Source: Tatumella saanichensis (GTDB taxonomy: Bacteria; Pseudomonadota; Gammaproteobacteria; Enterobacterales; Enterobacteriaceae). From it: a DNA stretch of 64,000 nt. Below the pieces are notes generated by a model. The model had not been told where the DNA came from and did no database searches. It saw only the letters and a program-made list of their open reading frames with translations. The stretch lies in the NCBI RefSeq assembly GCF_000439375.1, contig NZ_ATMI01000005.1, positions 1 through 64,000 of the forward strand, in the 5' to 3' direction. Both the position numbers and the translations under genes were made by a program. Below are positions 45,601-55,446 of this stretch, one piece after another. Each line of letters starts with the position of its first letter. Position 1 is the stretch's first letter.

Positions 45601-48216
45601 TCAGGCCGCTAACGCCTTGGTAATTTTTTCATAGAGATCACGAGACAGATTATCCAGCCCTTTTAGCTCTTCAAGTGCCTGGCGCATCAGTACCTGACGT
45701 TCTTTGTCGTAACGCTTCAGGCGGATGAGTGGTTCGATCAGTCGTGCGGCAATCTGCGGATTACGCTGGTTAAGATCAGTCAGGATCTTGGTCAGGAAGC
45801 GGTAACCACTGCCATCTTTGGCATGGAACGCCGCCGGATTGCCGGAAGAGAAAGCACCGATCAATGCACGGATCCGGTTCGGGTTACTCAGAGTAAAGGA
45901 ACGGTGATTAAGTAAACTTTCTACCCGAGCCAATACATTTTCCTCAGGACTAGTGGCCTGCATCATAAACCACTTATCCATCACAAGACCATCCTGATGC
46001 CAGCGGTCATCCCACTGTTTCAATAATTCTTCTCGACACAGCAGTTGTGCACTGACCGCAGCGGTGATCGCCGCCAGGGCATCGGTCATATTGTCTGCCT
46101 GCTGGTATTGCTCACGAACCAGAACGTCAGCCTTATCACTATCGGCAAACACCAGATAGCTGAGGCAGATATTTTTCAGGGCACGTTTACCGATATCCTG
46201 ATGCACCACCTGATAGGCTCCGCACTGATTTTCACGATAACTAATCAGCAACTCGCTATGCAGCTCCTTCGCCAAGGTGCGGATAATCGCCGCTCTTACC
46301 GCCGCAATCGCCTGTGGATCGATCACCTCAAACCATTCCGCCATCTCATTTTCTGACGGTAGAGTCAGGATCAGCGCCGTCAGTGCTGGGTCGGCCTGTT
46401 TATCCGCCAGCACCGCACGGAAGGCCTCAGCCACATGCTTAGGCAGTGATAGTGGCTGTTTTTCCTGTAGGCGCTGAACGTTAAGTTTGACGTAAGTAGC
46501 CAGCAGACTCTGTGCCGCATCCCAGCGTGAAAACTCATTGCGCGCATGGCGCATCAAGAAGGTCAGCTGTGCATCACTCCACTGATAATCTAACTTCACA
46601 GGGGCCGAGAACTCACGCAGCAGAGAAGGTACCGGTTGGAAGTAGACATTATCAAACACGAAAGTCTGCTCGCTGTCGGTGACATTCAGTACTGATGACA
46701 GGGACTCTCCCTGATACTGTAATGGGATCACATTTCCTTCGCCGTCATATAGCTCAATATCCAGTGGGATATGCAGGGGCAGTTTTTCTTTCTGATCAGC
46801 GGTTGGCGGGGTGTGCTGTTTGACATGCAGCTTATAGATTTCGCTATGCGGATCATATTCATCTTCGACGGTCAGTACCGGTGTTCCGGATTGGCTGTAC
46901 CAGCGGCGGAACAGAGTCAGATCCACGCCGGAGGCATCTTCCATGGCTTCGACAAAATCATCACAGGTAGCAGCGCTACCGTCATGGCGTTGGAAGTATA
47001 ATTTGATCCCTTTCTGGAATTTCTCTTCTCCCAGCAAGGTATGCATCATCCGAATGACTTCTGAGCCTTTTTCATAGACTGTCAGGGTGTAGAAGTTATT
47101 CATTTCCATCACTTGATCCGGACGGATCGGATGGGCCATTGGGCTGGCATCTTCGGCAAACTGTGCGGCGCGCATTACCCGTACGTTATCAATACGGTTA
47201 ACCGGCCTTGACCCGAGGTCAGAACTGAACTCCTGGTCACGGAACACCGTCAGACCTTCTTTTAGGCTCAGTTGGAACCAGTCACGACAGGTTACGCGGT
47301 TACCGGTCCAGTTATGGAAATATTCGTGTCCGATCACTGCCTCAATACCCAGATAATCTTTATCGGTGGCAGTTTCTGGTTTGGCCAACACATATTTGGA
47401 GTTGAAGATGTTGAGCCCTTTATTCTCCATTGCGCCCATATTGAAGAAATCGACGGCAACGATCATAAAGATGTCGAGGTCATACTCGAGGTCAAAACGT
47501 TCCTCATCCCACTTCATGCTCTGCTTCAGCGACGTCATCGCCCAGTCAGCGCGGTCGAGATTGCCCTGATCAACAAAAATTTCCAGCGCCACGTCACGGC
47601 CGGAACGGGTGGTAAAGCTGTCGCGCAGCACATCAAACTGACCCGCCACCAGCGCAAACAGATAGCAAGGTTTCGGGAACGGATCCTGCCATTTCACCCA
47701 ATGACGGCCATTTCCACTGTCCCCTTCACCAATACGGTTACCGTTAGACAGTAAATACGGGTAACGGCTTTTATCCGCATCGATAGTGGTGGTAAAGCGG
47801 GCTAGCACATCCGGGCGATCCAAATACCAAGTGATATGATGGAAACCTTCGGCTTCGCACTGGGTACAGAGCGCTTCCCCAGATTTATACAGGCCTTCCA
47901 GCGCCGTATTTTTATCCGGATGGATCCTATTAACAATTTCTAAGCTGAACTCTGACGGCACGCCACTGAGAACCAATGTCCCCGACTCAATACGGTAGTC
48001 TTGCCACGGCTGCCCATCGATGCTGATTGATTCTAGGGTCAACGATTCCCCCTGCAATACCAGCTCAGTGGCCTGCGGGTTCAGTTGTTTCACACGGCTC
48101 ACGGCGGTGACCCGAGTCAGTTGCTCATCGAGGGTAAACGAGAGATCAATATCGGAGATCGTGAAGTCAGGGGCCTGATAATCGTGACGATACTTAATTT
48201 GCGGTTGATCGGTCAT
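45601..48216 (-). CDS. pepN: PepN, aminopeptidase N
   Basis: A 871-residue M1 zinc metallopeptidase (870 in E. coli). The exopeptidase motif GAMEN is in FFNMGAMENKGLNIF, the zinc site HExxH in EAVIGHEYFHNWTGN, and the third ligand glutamate in LSLKEGLTVFRDQEF. A C-terminal helical domain of about 330 residues follows. It is the main broad-specificity aminopeptidase and completes peptide breakdown in the cytosol. It is divergent from pncB. Confidence 0.97.
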   Translation of the reverse strand: MTDQPQIKYRHDYQAPDFTISDIDLSFTLDEQLTRVTAVSRVKQLNPQATELVLQGESLTLESISIDGQPWQDYRIESGTLVLSGVPSEFSLEIVNRIHPDKNTALEGLYKSGEALCTQCEAEGFHHITWYLDRPDVLARFTTTIDADKSRYPYLLSNGNRIGEGDSGNGRHWVKWQDPFPKPCYLFALVAGQFDVLRDSFTTRSGRDVALEIFVDQGNLDRADWAMTSLKQSMKWDEERFDLEYDLDIFMIVAVDFFNMGAMENKGLNIFNSKYVLAKPETATDKDYLGIEAVIGHEYFHNWTGNRVTCRDWFQLSLKEGLTVFRDQEFSSDLGSRPVNRIDNVRVMRAAQFAEDASPMAHPIRPDQVMEMNNFYTLTVYEKGSEVIRMMHTLLGEEKFQKGIKLYFQRHDGSAATCDDFVEAMEDASGVDLTLFRRWYSQSGTPVLTVEDEYDPHSEIYKLHVKQHTPPTADQKEKLPLHIPLDIELYDGEGNVIPLQYQGESLSSVLNVTDSEQTFVFDNVYFQPVPSLLREFSAPVKLDYQWSDAQLTFLMRHARNEFSRWDAAQSLLATYVKLNVQRLQEKQPLSLPKHVAEAFRAVLADKQADPALTALILTLPSENEMAEWFEVIDPQAIAAVRAAIIRTLAKELHSELLISYRENQCGAYQVVHQDIGKRALKNICLSYLVFADSDKADVLVREQYQQADNMTDALAAITAAVSAQLLCREELLKQWDDRWHQDGLVMDKWFMMQATSPEENVLARVESLLNHRSFTLSNPNRIRALIGAFSSGNPAAFHAKDGSGYRFLTKILTDLNQRNPQIAARLIEPLIRLKRYDKERQVLMRQALEELKGLDNLSRDLYEKITKALAA

Positions 48217-48465
48217 AGTGCCTTCTTATCGGGAAAAATAAAGTCCATCTATCCAGTGTAAGCGGGTTAGCCACCGGTTTCCAGAAACAACGTTATCTCC
48301 TTACATCGGAAAGTATTCTGGCTACAAACGGGTGAGCGCCGCATTTAGTGTGCCCTTCCCGGATTCCCTTTTTAGCAGATATCGTTATACTGCAGAGGTT
48401 GTTTAATATTCTTAACATTGGCTGACAGGGCCTGGTGCCTGACAATTGGGATGCATAAAAGCGCC

Positions 48466-49671
48466 ATGAAAGCAGATGACCGTCCGATCATTACCTCATT
48501 GCTGGATACGGATGCCTACAAACTGCATATGCAGCAGGCGGTATACCATCACTATCGGGACCTTCATGTCAGCGCAGAATTTCGCTGTCGCGGAGAAGAT
48601 ATTCCCGGTGAGTATGCCGCAGAAATCCGCCAGCAAATCGATAAGTTGCAGAACCTACGCCTGCAGCAACAGGAGTTCGCCTGGCTATCACAATTGCCCT
48701 TCTTCTCCGCTGACTATCTGCAATGGCTAAAAGGTTTCCGCTTTAAGCCGCAACAGGTCAATGTTGAAGACCACCAAGGGAAATTACATATCAGCCTCAG
48801 TGGCCCATGGGTAGAGGTGATCCTCTGGGAAATTCCCTTGCTGGCACTGATCAGTGAACGAGTGCACCGCCATCGTACCCCTGAAGCTGGCGTTGAGTTA
48901 GCAGTCGCGACTCTGAATCAGAAGCTGGAAGATTTTCAACGTGCCAGCGCGCACACCGACCTGTCCCGTTTCAGGGTGATGGATTTCGGCACCCGACGTC
49001 GCTATTCCCGTCATGTACAGCAAGCGATAGTTGAAACATTACAGCAGCAGGCACCGTGGTTTTATGGCACCAGTAACTATGATTTGGCCCGCCGTCTTTC
49101 ACTGACTCCGGTGGGTACCCAGGCACACGAATGGTTCCAAGCCCATCAGCAGATAAGTCCAATACTGGCCAATAGCCAACGTGCTGCACTGGATGTCTGG
49201 CTTGAAGAATATCCCGATAAGTTAGGGATCGCCTTAACCGATTGTATTTCTACCGATGCTTTCCTGCGTGACTTCGGGCATGATTATGCCAGCCGATACC
49301 AGGGGCTGCGTCATGATTCTGGGGATCCGCTAGAATGGGGTGAAAAAATCATCCGTCATTATCATAAGCTGGGTATTGACCCACAGAGCAAAACCTTGGT
49401 GTTCTCCGATAATCTCACCTTAGATAAAGCACTGGCGTTATATCGCCACTTTGATACTCGTATCAATCTTAGCTTCGGTATTGGTACTCGTCTTACTTGC
49501 GATATTCCTGGGGTCACTCCGCTCAATATTGTGATTAAATTGGTGAGTTGTAATGGTAGACCGGTGGCTAAACTGTCGGACAGTCCGGGGAAAACCATTT
49601 GCCAGGATCAATCCTTTGTGCGGGCCCTTGAAGAAGCCTTCGATTTGCCGGCAATCCGCCGCGCTAGTTGA
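48466..49671 (+). CDS. pncB: PncB, nicotinate phosphoribosyltransferase
   Basis: Read from the ATG at 48466 the protein has 401 residues; this start places the same number of residues before [15 protein letters not shown] as in E. coli PncB. A further ATG lies 15 bp upstream. Key motifs are [41 protein letters not shown] and [13 protein letters not shown], the latter carrying the histidine that is phosphorylated. It turns nicotinate and PRPP into nicotinate mononucleotide with ATP hydrolysis in NAD salvage. Confidence 0.95.
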   Translation: MKADDRPIITSLLDTDAYKLHMQQAVYHHYRDLHVSAEFRCRGEDIPGEYAAEIRQQIDKLQNLRLQQQEFAWLSQLPFFSADYLQWLKGFRFKPQQVNVEDHQGKLHISLSGPWVEVILWEIPLLALISERVHRHRTPEAGVELAVATLNQKLEDFQRASAHTDLSRFRVMDFGTRRRYSRHVQQAIVETLQQQAPWFYGTSNYDLARRLSLTPVGTQAHEWFQAHQQISPILANSQRAALDVWLEEYPDKLGIALTDCISTDAFLRDFGHDYASRYQGLRHDSGDPLEWGEKIIRHYHKLGIDPQSKTLVFSDNLTLDKALALYRHFDTRINLSFGIGTRLTCDIPGVTPLNIVIKLVSCNGRPVAKLSDSPGKTICQDQSFVRALEEAFDLPAIRRAS

Positions 49672-49820
49672 AAACCCTCAGGAGAACGGATTCTCCGTCT
49701 TTCCGGCGAATGATTTCGCTCGCTTGGCGTAATTTTTCTTGTTTCCTGTAAACTCGCAAGTAACATAACCCTGTCCCTGAGCGGGATACGTGTAAACTAA
49801 TTTTGAATAGAGAGATAATT

Positions 49821-51221
49821 ATGAGCGTAGTGCCTGTAGTGGACGTACTGCAAGGCCGGGTCGCTGTTGACAGTGAAGTCACAGTGCGCGGCTGGGTCCG
49901 TACCCGTAGAGATTCCAAAGCCGGTCTTTCTTTTATCGCCATTTATGACGGTTCCTGCTTTAATCCTGTTCAGGCAGTTGTCAATAATTCGCTTACTAAT
50001 TATCAGGATGACGTTCTGCACCTGACCACCGGCTGCTCGGTGATCATTACCGGTAAAGTGGTGGAATCTCCTGGCCAAGGCCAAGCCTTCGAGATCGTGG
50101 CCAGTGCAGTAGAAGTGACGGGCTGGGTTGATGATCCTGATAGCTACCCAATGGCCGCCAAGCGTCACAGTATCGAATACCTGCGCGAAGTCGCCCACCT
50201 GCGTCCGCGTACCAACCTAATCGGTGCGGTTGCCCGCGTACGCCATACTTTGGCCCAAGCGATCCACCGCTTCTTCCATGAGAATGGTTATTTCTGGGTC
50301 TCCACGCCGCTGATCACTGCCTCAGATACCGAAGGTGCCGGTGAACTGTTCCGTGTCTCTACCCTGGATCTAGAAAACCTGCCACGTACCCCTGAAGGTA
50401 AAGTCGATTTTAATGAAGACTTTTTTGGCCAAGAAGCATTCCTGACGGTCTCCGGTCAGCTGAACGGTGAGACTTATGCTAGCGCACTGTCAAAAATCTA
50501 TACCTTTGGCCCCACTTTCCGTGCTGAAAACTCCAATACTAGCCGTCACTTGGCGGAATTCTGGATGATCGAGCCGGAAATTGCCTTCGCAGAACTGGAT
50601 GATGCCGCGGCATTGGCCGAAGCAATGCTGAAATATGCCTTTAAGGCGGTTTTGGCTGAACGTGCAGACGATATGGCATTTTTTGCAGAGCGTGTCGATA
50701 AAGAAGCCATTTCTCGTCTGGAAAAGTTTGTCTCCGCTGATTTTGCGCAGATAGATTATAGCGATGCTATCGACATCCTACTGAAAAGTGGCCAGAAATT
50801 TGAAAATCCGGTGGCTTGGGGCATCGACCTTTCTTCCGAACATGAGCGCTATTTGGCAGAGAAACACTTTGCTGCACCGGTGGTCGTGAAAAACTACCCG
50901 AAAGATATCAAAGCATTTTATATGCGTCTCAACGACGACGGTAAAACCGTGGCAGCGATGGACGTCCTGGCTCCCGGTATCGGCGAAATCATCGGCGGCT
51001 CTCAGCGTGAAGAGCGCTTGGATGTCTTTGACGCGCGTCTGGAAGAAATGGGACTCAACAAAGAAGACTATTGGTGGTATCGCGACCTGCGCCGTTACGG
51101 TACCGTTCCTCACTCTGGCTTCGGTCTGGGCTTTGAACGATTAATTGCCTATGTGACTGGCGTACAAAATGTCAGGGATGTGATCCCGTTCCCACGTACC
51201 CCAAGAAATGCGAATTTTTAG
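49821..51221 (+). CDS. asnS: AsnS, asparaginyl-tRNA synthetase
   Basis: Read from ATG 49821 the protein has 466 residues, the E. coli AsnS length. An N-terminal OB-fold anticodon-binding domain (about residues 17-105, [16 protein letters not shown]) and a class II catalytic domain follow, with motif 2 ([20 protein letters not shown]) and motif 3 ([15 protein letters not shown]). It charges tRNA-Asn. A six-residue longer frame exists, but the ribosome site GAGAGATAA fits this ATG. Confidence 0.98.
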   Translation: MSVVPVVDVLQGRVAVDSEVTVRGWVRTRRDSKAGLSFIAIYDGSCFNPVQAVVNNSLTNYQDDVLHLTTGCSVIITGKVVESPGQGQAFEIVASAVEVTGWVDDPDSYPMAAKRHSIEYLREVAHLRPRTNLIGAVARVRHTLAQAIHRFFHENGYFWVSTPLITASDTEGAGELFRVSTLDLENLPRTPEGKVDFNEDFFGQEAFLTVSGQLNGETYASALSKIYTFGPTFRAENSNTSRHLAEFWMIEPEIAFAELDDAAALAEAMLKYAFKAVLAERADDMAFFAERVDKEAISRLEKFVSADFAQIDYSDAIDILLKSGQKFENPVAWGIDLSSEHERYLAEKHFAAPVVVKNYPKDIKAFYMRLNDDGKTVAAMDVLAPGIGEIIGGSQREERLDVFDARLEEMGLNKEDYWWYRDLRRYGTVPHSGFGLGFERLIAYVTGVQNVRDVIPFPRTPRNANF

Positions 51222-51258
51222 TAAGTCAATTAAAGCATAACAATTTCATATAGATAAT

Positions 51259-51287
51259 AAAGCCGGCAACTGCCGGCTTTATTCTTT
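51259..51287 (+). terminator. Terminator of asnS
   Basis: AAAGCCGGCA/TGCCGGCTTT hairpin followed by a T-rich stretch, 37 bp after the asnS stop. Confidence 0.85.
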
Positions 51288-51299
51288 TCTGAAATATTG

Positions 51300-51519
51300 A
51301 TTCATCTCACAAAGTTCCGCTATATTTACATTTCGTAATACATTTTTTCCTAATGAAACATAAATTTTAGTTTTGTAGCATATTCGGGCTAGAAATAGCA
51401 TCGCATGAATGGAAAGATGCCTCAGACACATAAAGACACCAAACTTCATTGATAGTTCTTGTAAAGAATTGTTGACAGCAGTGGCAGTAGTCTCAAATAA
51501 ACTCCGATGAGGGTAATAA
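51300..51519 (+). promoter_or_regulatory. ompF upstream control region
   Basis: This AT-rich stretch holds repeated TTTCGTAATACATTTTTTCC- and TGAAACATAAATTTTAG-like elements that resemble OmpR-binding sites of E. coli porin promoters. The leader end GAGGGTAATAAATGATGAAG is the same as in E. coli ompF, where it is targeted by the antisense RNA MicF. Exact binding sites cannot be set without alignment. Confidence 0.5.
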
Positions 51520-52602
51520 ATGATGAAGCGCAACATTTTAGCAGTTATGATCCCGGCTCTGTTAGTTGCAGGCGCCGCTAATGCCGCAGAAGTCTATAAT
51601 AAAGACGGCAACAAGCTGGACCTGTACGGTAAAGTAGACGGTCTGCACTATTTTTCAAGCAATGACAGCAACGACGGTGACCAGTCTTACGCGCGTCTGG
51701 GCTTCAAAGGCGAAACTCAGATCAACAGCTGGCTGACCGGTTACGGCCAGTGGGAATATAACCTGCCAGCGAACAACTCCGAAGGCGATGATGCCACTGA
51801 AGGCACCAAAACTCGTCTGGGCTTCGCCGGTCTGAATGCAGGTCAGTACGGTTCATTTGACTACGGCCGTAACTACGCTGTCGTTTATGACACCCTGGGT
51901 TGGACCGATATGCTGCCAGAATTCGGCGGTGACTTTGGTTATGCTGATACCATGACAGGCCGTACTACCGGTGTTGCCACCTACCGTAACACTAACTTCT
52001 TTGGTCTGGTCAATGGCTGGGACTTCGCCGTTCAGTACCAGGGCAAAAACGACCGCGGTACTGATACCCGTCGTTCAAACGGTGACGGCTACGGTATCTC
52101 TACCAGCTACACCACCCCAATTGGTGTTGCAATCTCCGGTTCTTACGCTACCCAGAACCGTACCAGTGATCAAAAAGCTGAGACTTACGGTAAAGGCGAC
52201 CGCGCGCAAGTGTGGGCAACCGGCCTGAAATATGACGCAAACAACGTTTACCTGGCTGCAACTTATGCAGAAGGCCAGAACGAGACTCCAATCTCTGGTA
52301 CTCATAACAATGTAGATATTTCTGGCTTTGCTAACAAAACTCAGGATATCGAGTTGGTTGCACAGTATCAGTTCGACTTCGGTCTGCGTCCTTCTCTGGC
52401 ATACATCCAGACCAAAGGTAAAGATATCGAAGGCGTAGGCGATGCTGACCTGGTGAAATACGCTGATGTAGGTGCGACTTACTACTTCAACAAAAACATG
52501 TCTACCTACGTTGATTACCAGATCAACCTGCTGAACAAAGACAACCCACTGGGTCTGAACACCGACGACACCGTTGCTGTAGGTCTGGTTTACCAGTTCT
52601 AA
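51520..52602 (+). CDS. ompF: OmpF-type trimeric general porin
   Basis: A 360-residue porin starting [20 protein letters not shown], a signal peptide cleaved after NAA, as in E. coli OmpF. The mature protein begins [20 protein letters not shown], a hallmark of enteric porins, and ends with VGLVYQF, the C-terminal phenylalanine signal for barrel assembly. The eyelet loop carries [20 protein letters not shown]. It passes small solutes through the outer membrane. Position between asnS and aspC supports ompF rather than ompC. Strong codon bias indicates high expression. Confidence 0.95.
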   Translation: MMKRNILAVMIPALLVAGAANAAEVYNKDGNKLDLYGKVDGLHYFSSNDSNDGDQSYARLGFKGETQINSWLTGYGQWEYNLPANNSEGDDATEGTKTRLGFAGLNAGQYGSFDYGRNYAVVYDTLGWTDMLPEFGGDFGYADTMTGRTTGVATYRNTNFFGLVNGWDFAVQYQGKNDRGTDTRRSNGDGYGISTSYTTPIGVAISGSYATQNRTSDQKAETYGKGDRAQVWATGLKYDANNVYLAATYAEGQNETPISGTHNNVDISGFANKTQDIELVAQYQFDFGLRPSLAYIQTKGKDIEGVGDADLVKYADVGATYYFNKNMSTYVDYQINLLNKDNPLGLNTDDTVAVGLVYQF

Positions 52603-52623
52603 TCCCTCTGTGGTGTAATACCT

Positions 52624-52651
52624 AACGGAGCCTTTGGGCTCCGTTTTTTTT
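52624..52651 (+). terminator. Terminator of ompF
   Basis: AACGGAGCC/GGCTCCGTT hairpin followed by eight T, 22 bp after the ompF stop. Confidence 0.92.
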
Positions 52652-52804
52652 CCTTCCAATATTCCGCGCCTCCATTTCCCCCGCTGTTTTTTAAAAAACT
52701 TTGATCAGTGAAGAATAAAATTGACCGATGGCTGTTGGCATTCCTCCCCGCTCAGGATAACCTTGAGGTGAATTCACTTATATCTTCTGACTCGGGTCTT
52801 ATTC

Positions 52805-53995
52805 ATGTTTGAATCAATTTCCGCTGCACCGGCAGATCCTATTCTGGGACTGGCCGATCTTTTCCGTGCCGATAACCGCCCTTCTAAAATCAACTTGGGT
52901 ATCGGTGTTTATAAAGATGAAACCAGTAAAACCGTCGTCTTAACCAGTGTTAAAAAGGCTGAACAATTTTTACTGGATAATGAGACCACCAAAAGTTACT
53001 TAAGCATCGATGGTTATCCAGAGTTCGCGGCACAAACACAGGCACTTTTGTTTGGCCAAGATACGCCGATCATTACTTCTGGGCGCGCACGTACTGCGCA
53101 GACTCCTGGCGGTACCGGTGCGTTACGCGTTGCAGCAGACTTCTTGGTTCAGCAAACCGGAGTAAAACGGGTATGGGTCAGCAACCCAAGCTGGCCTAAC
53201 CATAACAGTATCTTTGCGGCCAGCGGCTTAGAGGTACTCCACTATGACTATTATGATGCCGACAACCACCAGCTGAATTTTGACGGTATGCTCGCCTCTC
53301 TGAATGAGGCGCAGCCGGGTGATGTGGTGCTATTCCATGGCTGCTGTCACAACCCAACCGGTATTGACCCGACCGCAGAGCAGTGGCAGCAACTGGCAGA
53401 GCTCTCAGTAGAGCGAGGCTGGTTGCCGCTATTCGATTTCGCCTATCAGGGCTTTGGTCGCGGGCTGGAAGAAGATGCAGAAGGACTACGTATCTTTGCG
53501 GCCAAGCATCATGAACTGCTGGTGTGCAGCTCCTATTCTAAGAACTTCGGTCTATATAACGAACGTGTCGGTGCTTTTACGCTGGTAGCCGAAAATGCTG
53601 ATGTCGCTGACCGCGCGTTCAGCCAAGCTAAATTCGCCATCCGTGCCAACTACTCTAACCCACCAGCACACGGTGCAGCCATTGTCGCCACTATTCTTGG
53701 GGATGAAAGCCTGCGCAGCCTGTGGCAACAGGAACTGTCAGATATGCGCGAACGTATCCAACGTATGCGCCAGCTATTTGTGAACACCTTAGCTGAAAAA
53801 GGGGCTGCCAAAGACTTCAGTTTTATTAGTCAGCAAAATGGAATGTTCTCCTTCAGCGGCCTAACAAAACAGCAGGTGCACCGACTGCGTGATGAATTTG
53901 GGATCTACGCGGTAGATTCTGGCCGTATTAATATTGCCGGTATGACCCCGCAAAATATGTCACAACTGTGTGAAGCGATTATTGCGGTGCTCTAA
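52805..53995 (+). CDS. aspC: AspC, aspartate aminotransferase
   Basis: The 396-residue enzyme has the E. coli AspC length. It has the class I fold with [10 protein letters not shown] near the start, [26 protein letters not shown] and the PLP-binding lysine in [14 protein letters not shown]. It moves an amino group between aspartate and 2-oxoglutarate, and also acts on aromatic amino acids. It follows ompF, as in E. coli. Confidence 0.97.
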   Translation: MFESISAAPADPILGLADLFRADNRPSKINLGIGVYKDETSKTVVLTSVKKAEQFLLDNETTKSYLSIDGYPEFAAQTQALLFGQDTPIITSGRARTAQTPGGTGALRVAADFLVQQTGVKRVWVSNPSWPNHNSIFAASGLEVLHYDYYDADNHQLNFDGMLASLNEAQPGDVVLFHGCCHNPTGIDPTAEQWQQLAELSVERGWLPLFDFAYQGFGRGLEEDAEGLRIFAAKHHELLVCSSYSKNFGLYNERVGAFTLVAENADVADRAFSQAKFAIRANYSNPPAHGAAIVATILGDESLRSLWQQELSDMRERIQRMRQLFVNTLAEKGAAKDFSFISQQNGMFSFSGLTKQQVHRLRDEFGIYAVDSGRINIAGMTPQNMSQLCEAIIAVL

Positions 53996-54022
53996 CAACC
54001 TATCGCAGTGATTACCTCATAG

Positions 54023-54053
54023 AAAAGCCCGCTGATGTCAGCGGGCTTTTTAT
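54023..54053. terminator. Terminator between aspC and gloC
   Basis: AAAAGCCCGCTGA/TCAGCGGGCTTTT hairpin with a T run, 28 bp after aspC and 16 bp before the end of the convergent gloC. The symmetry suggests it serves both genes. Confidence 0.92.
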
Positions 54054-54068
54054 ATTTTCACCGTGCCA

Positions 54069-54707
54069 CTAGCGAAGAAACGGATTGGTTAAACGTTCGG
54101 CCCCCAGTGTTGACTCAGGGCCGTGGCCAGGGATAAAGATGACATCATCTCCCAGCGGCAGCAATTTGCCGCTGATCGCCTCAATCAGTTGTTGGTGATC
54201 CCCTTGTGGGAAATCAGTTCGCCCGACACCGCCTTTGAAGATCACATCTCCTGAGAACAGTAGACGGCTGTTGCGCTCAAAAAATACGACATGTCCCGGA
54301 GTATGCCCCGGGCAGTGCAGCACTTCCAGACGCAGGTTACCCAGCGACAGTACTTCTCCCTCTTCTAGCCAGCGGTCGGGCTGTAGGGGGGCGCAGTAAG
54401 GAAAACCAAACATCTGACTTTGCTGTGGCATAGCATCCAGTAAAAAACGATCTCGCAGGTCAGGGCCAACCACAGGAATTCCGTATTCGGCAGCAAGTTC
54501 AGCGGCTGCCCCCGCATGATCAAGATGTCCATGGGTCAACAGGATCATTTGTGGGGTGCGCCCTGCACTGGCGAGAGCCTGCTTAATCAGCGGTGCATCG
54601 CCGCCCGGATCGATCACCGCACAATCACCTTGCTCTGCACACCAGATAATGGAGCAATTCTGCGCGAATGCCGTGACTGGGACGCTCTGATATTGTAACT
54701 GACTCAC
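54069..54707 (-). CDS. gloC: GloC (YcbL), glyoxalase II-type metallo-beta-lactamase-fold hydrolase
   Basis: A 212-residue protein (215 in E. coli). The metal-binding motif THGHLDHAG (about residues 58-66), a later histidine in [10 protein letters not shown], the aspartate in FSGDVIF and the closing [10 protein letters not shown] are all present. It hydrolyses S-lactoylglutathione, completing methylglyoxal detoxification; mgsA, which makes methylglyoxal, lies 30 kb to the left in the same window. It is followed on the same strand by mepK upstream by 22 bp. Confidence 0.94.
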   Translation of the reverse strand: MSQLQYQSVPVTAFAQNCSIIWCAEQGDCAVIDPGGDAPLIKQALASAGRTPQMILLTHGHLDHAGAAAELAAEYGIPVVGPDLRDRFLLDAMPQQSQMFGFPYCAPLQPDRWLEEGEVLSLGNLRLEVLHCPGHTPGHVVFFERNSRLLFSGDVIFKGGVGRTDFPQGDHQQLIEAISGKLLPLGDDVIFIPGHGPESTLGAERLTNPFLR

Positions 54708-54729
54708 TGCTTACCTCTGTGAAACACTC

Positions 54730-55281
54730 TTATGACCAGTGACGCACCGGTCCGGTATCAATATGGATAAAATTACTTTTCGGATAATAGCCGACGCCAC
54801 CCGCCCGTAATTTCAGGGCGGCAGCCCGTACCTGTGTCAGTTGTAAGCCTTCAATATGGAAGTCCATTGCCTGACCACGGGTATGATAACTGTGTTTGGC
54901 AACGCCGTCGCTGGTTTCCCGTAAGCGATTATTGGTGGCCAATGACCGATAACCCGAGATTAACTGTACCGGTTTACGGGTACCAAGCATCACCTGTAGG
55001 CGATAGAGCTGGTCAAATAGATGCGGGTCGATAGTTTTCACCTGATTACAACGGTAGTCTCGGAAGAAGTGGTTGAGACGTGCCAGCTCTTCTTGGTTAT
55101 AGCTCTTACCGTTGAAGAACTCGGCCCGCAAGGATTCGCCAGTATGCAAGTTATTTAATGTCAGAATACGAGGGCGGGAAGCTGACATTGAGGCTTCGGA
55201 CAGTCCCGGTAATAACGTCAGACCGGCAACAGCCATACCTGACAGCAGAATTTTTCTACGATGGGAATTAATTTTATCCAT
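54730..55281 (-). CDS. mepK: MepK (YcbK), M15-family peptidoglycan endopeptidase
   Basis: Read from the ATG at 55279-55281 the protein has 183 residues (182 in E. coli) and begins MDKINSHRRKILLSGMAVAG, a likely twin-arginine export signal. The zinc-binding motifs of peptidase M15 are HTRGQAMDFHIEG and FIHIDTGPVRHW. In E. coli MepK cuts 3-3 (LD) crosslinks in peptidoglycan, allowing growth of LD-crosslinked walls. It lies next to ldtD, which makes such crosslinks. A longer frame of 24 residues is possible but unlike the E. coli start. Confidence 0.93.
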   Translation of the reverse strand: MDKINSHRRKILLSGMAVAGLTLLPGLSEASMSASRPRILTLNNLHTGESLRAEFFNGKSYNQEELARLNHFFRDYRCNQVKTIDPHLFDQLYRLQVMLGTRKPVQLISGYRSLATNNRLRETSDGVAKHSYHTRGQAMDFHIEGLQLTQVRAAALKLRAGGVGYYPKSNFIHIDTGPVRHWS

Positions 55282-55446
55282 GATAACGCTGACCTGAACA
55301 GTAGAACAAAAAACAGACAGATGCACCTTACGCAGATGCTCTGACCGCGTCAAGTCAGCTATTCAGGAAAGCACCGATACCGTGCAGAAAAAGAGGATCA
55401 ACCGCTCGCCACCTACCGGCTGGCGAGACAAGGCTGACCCTGGTGA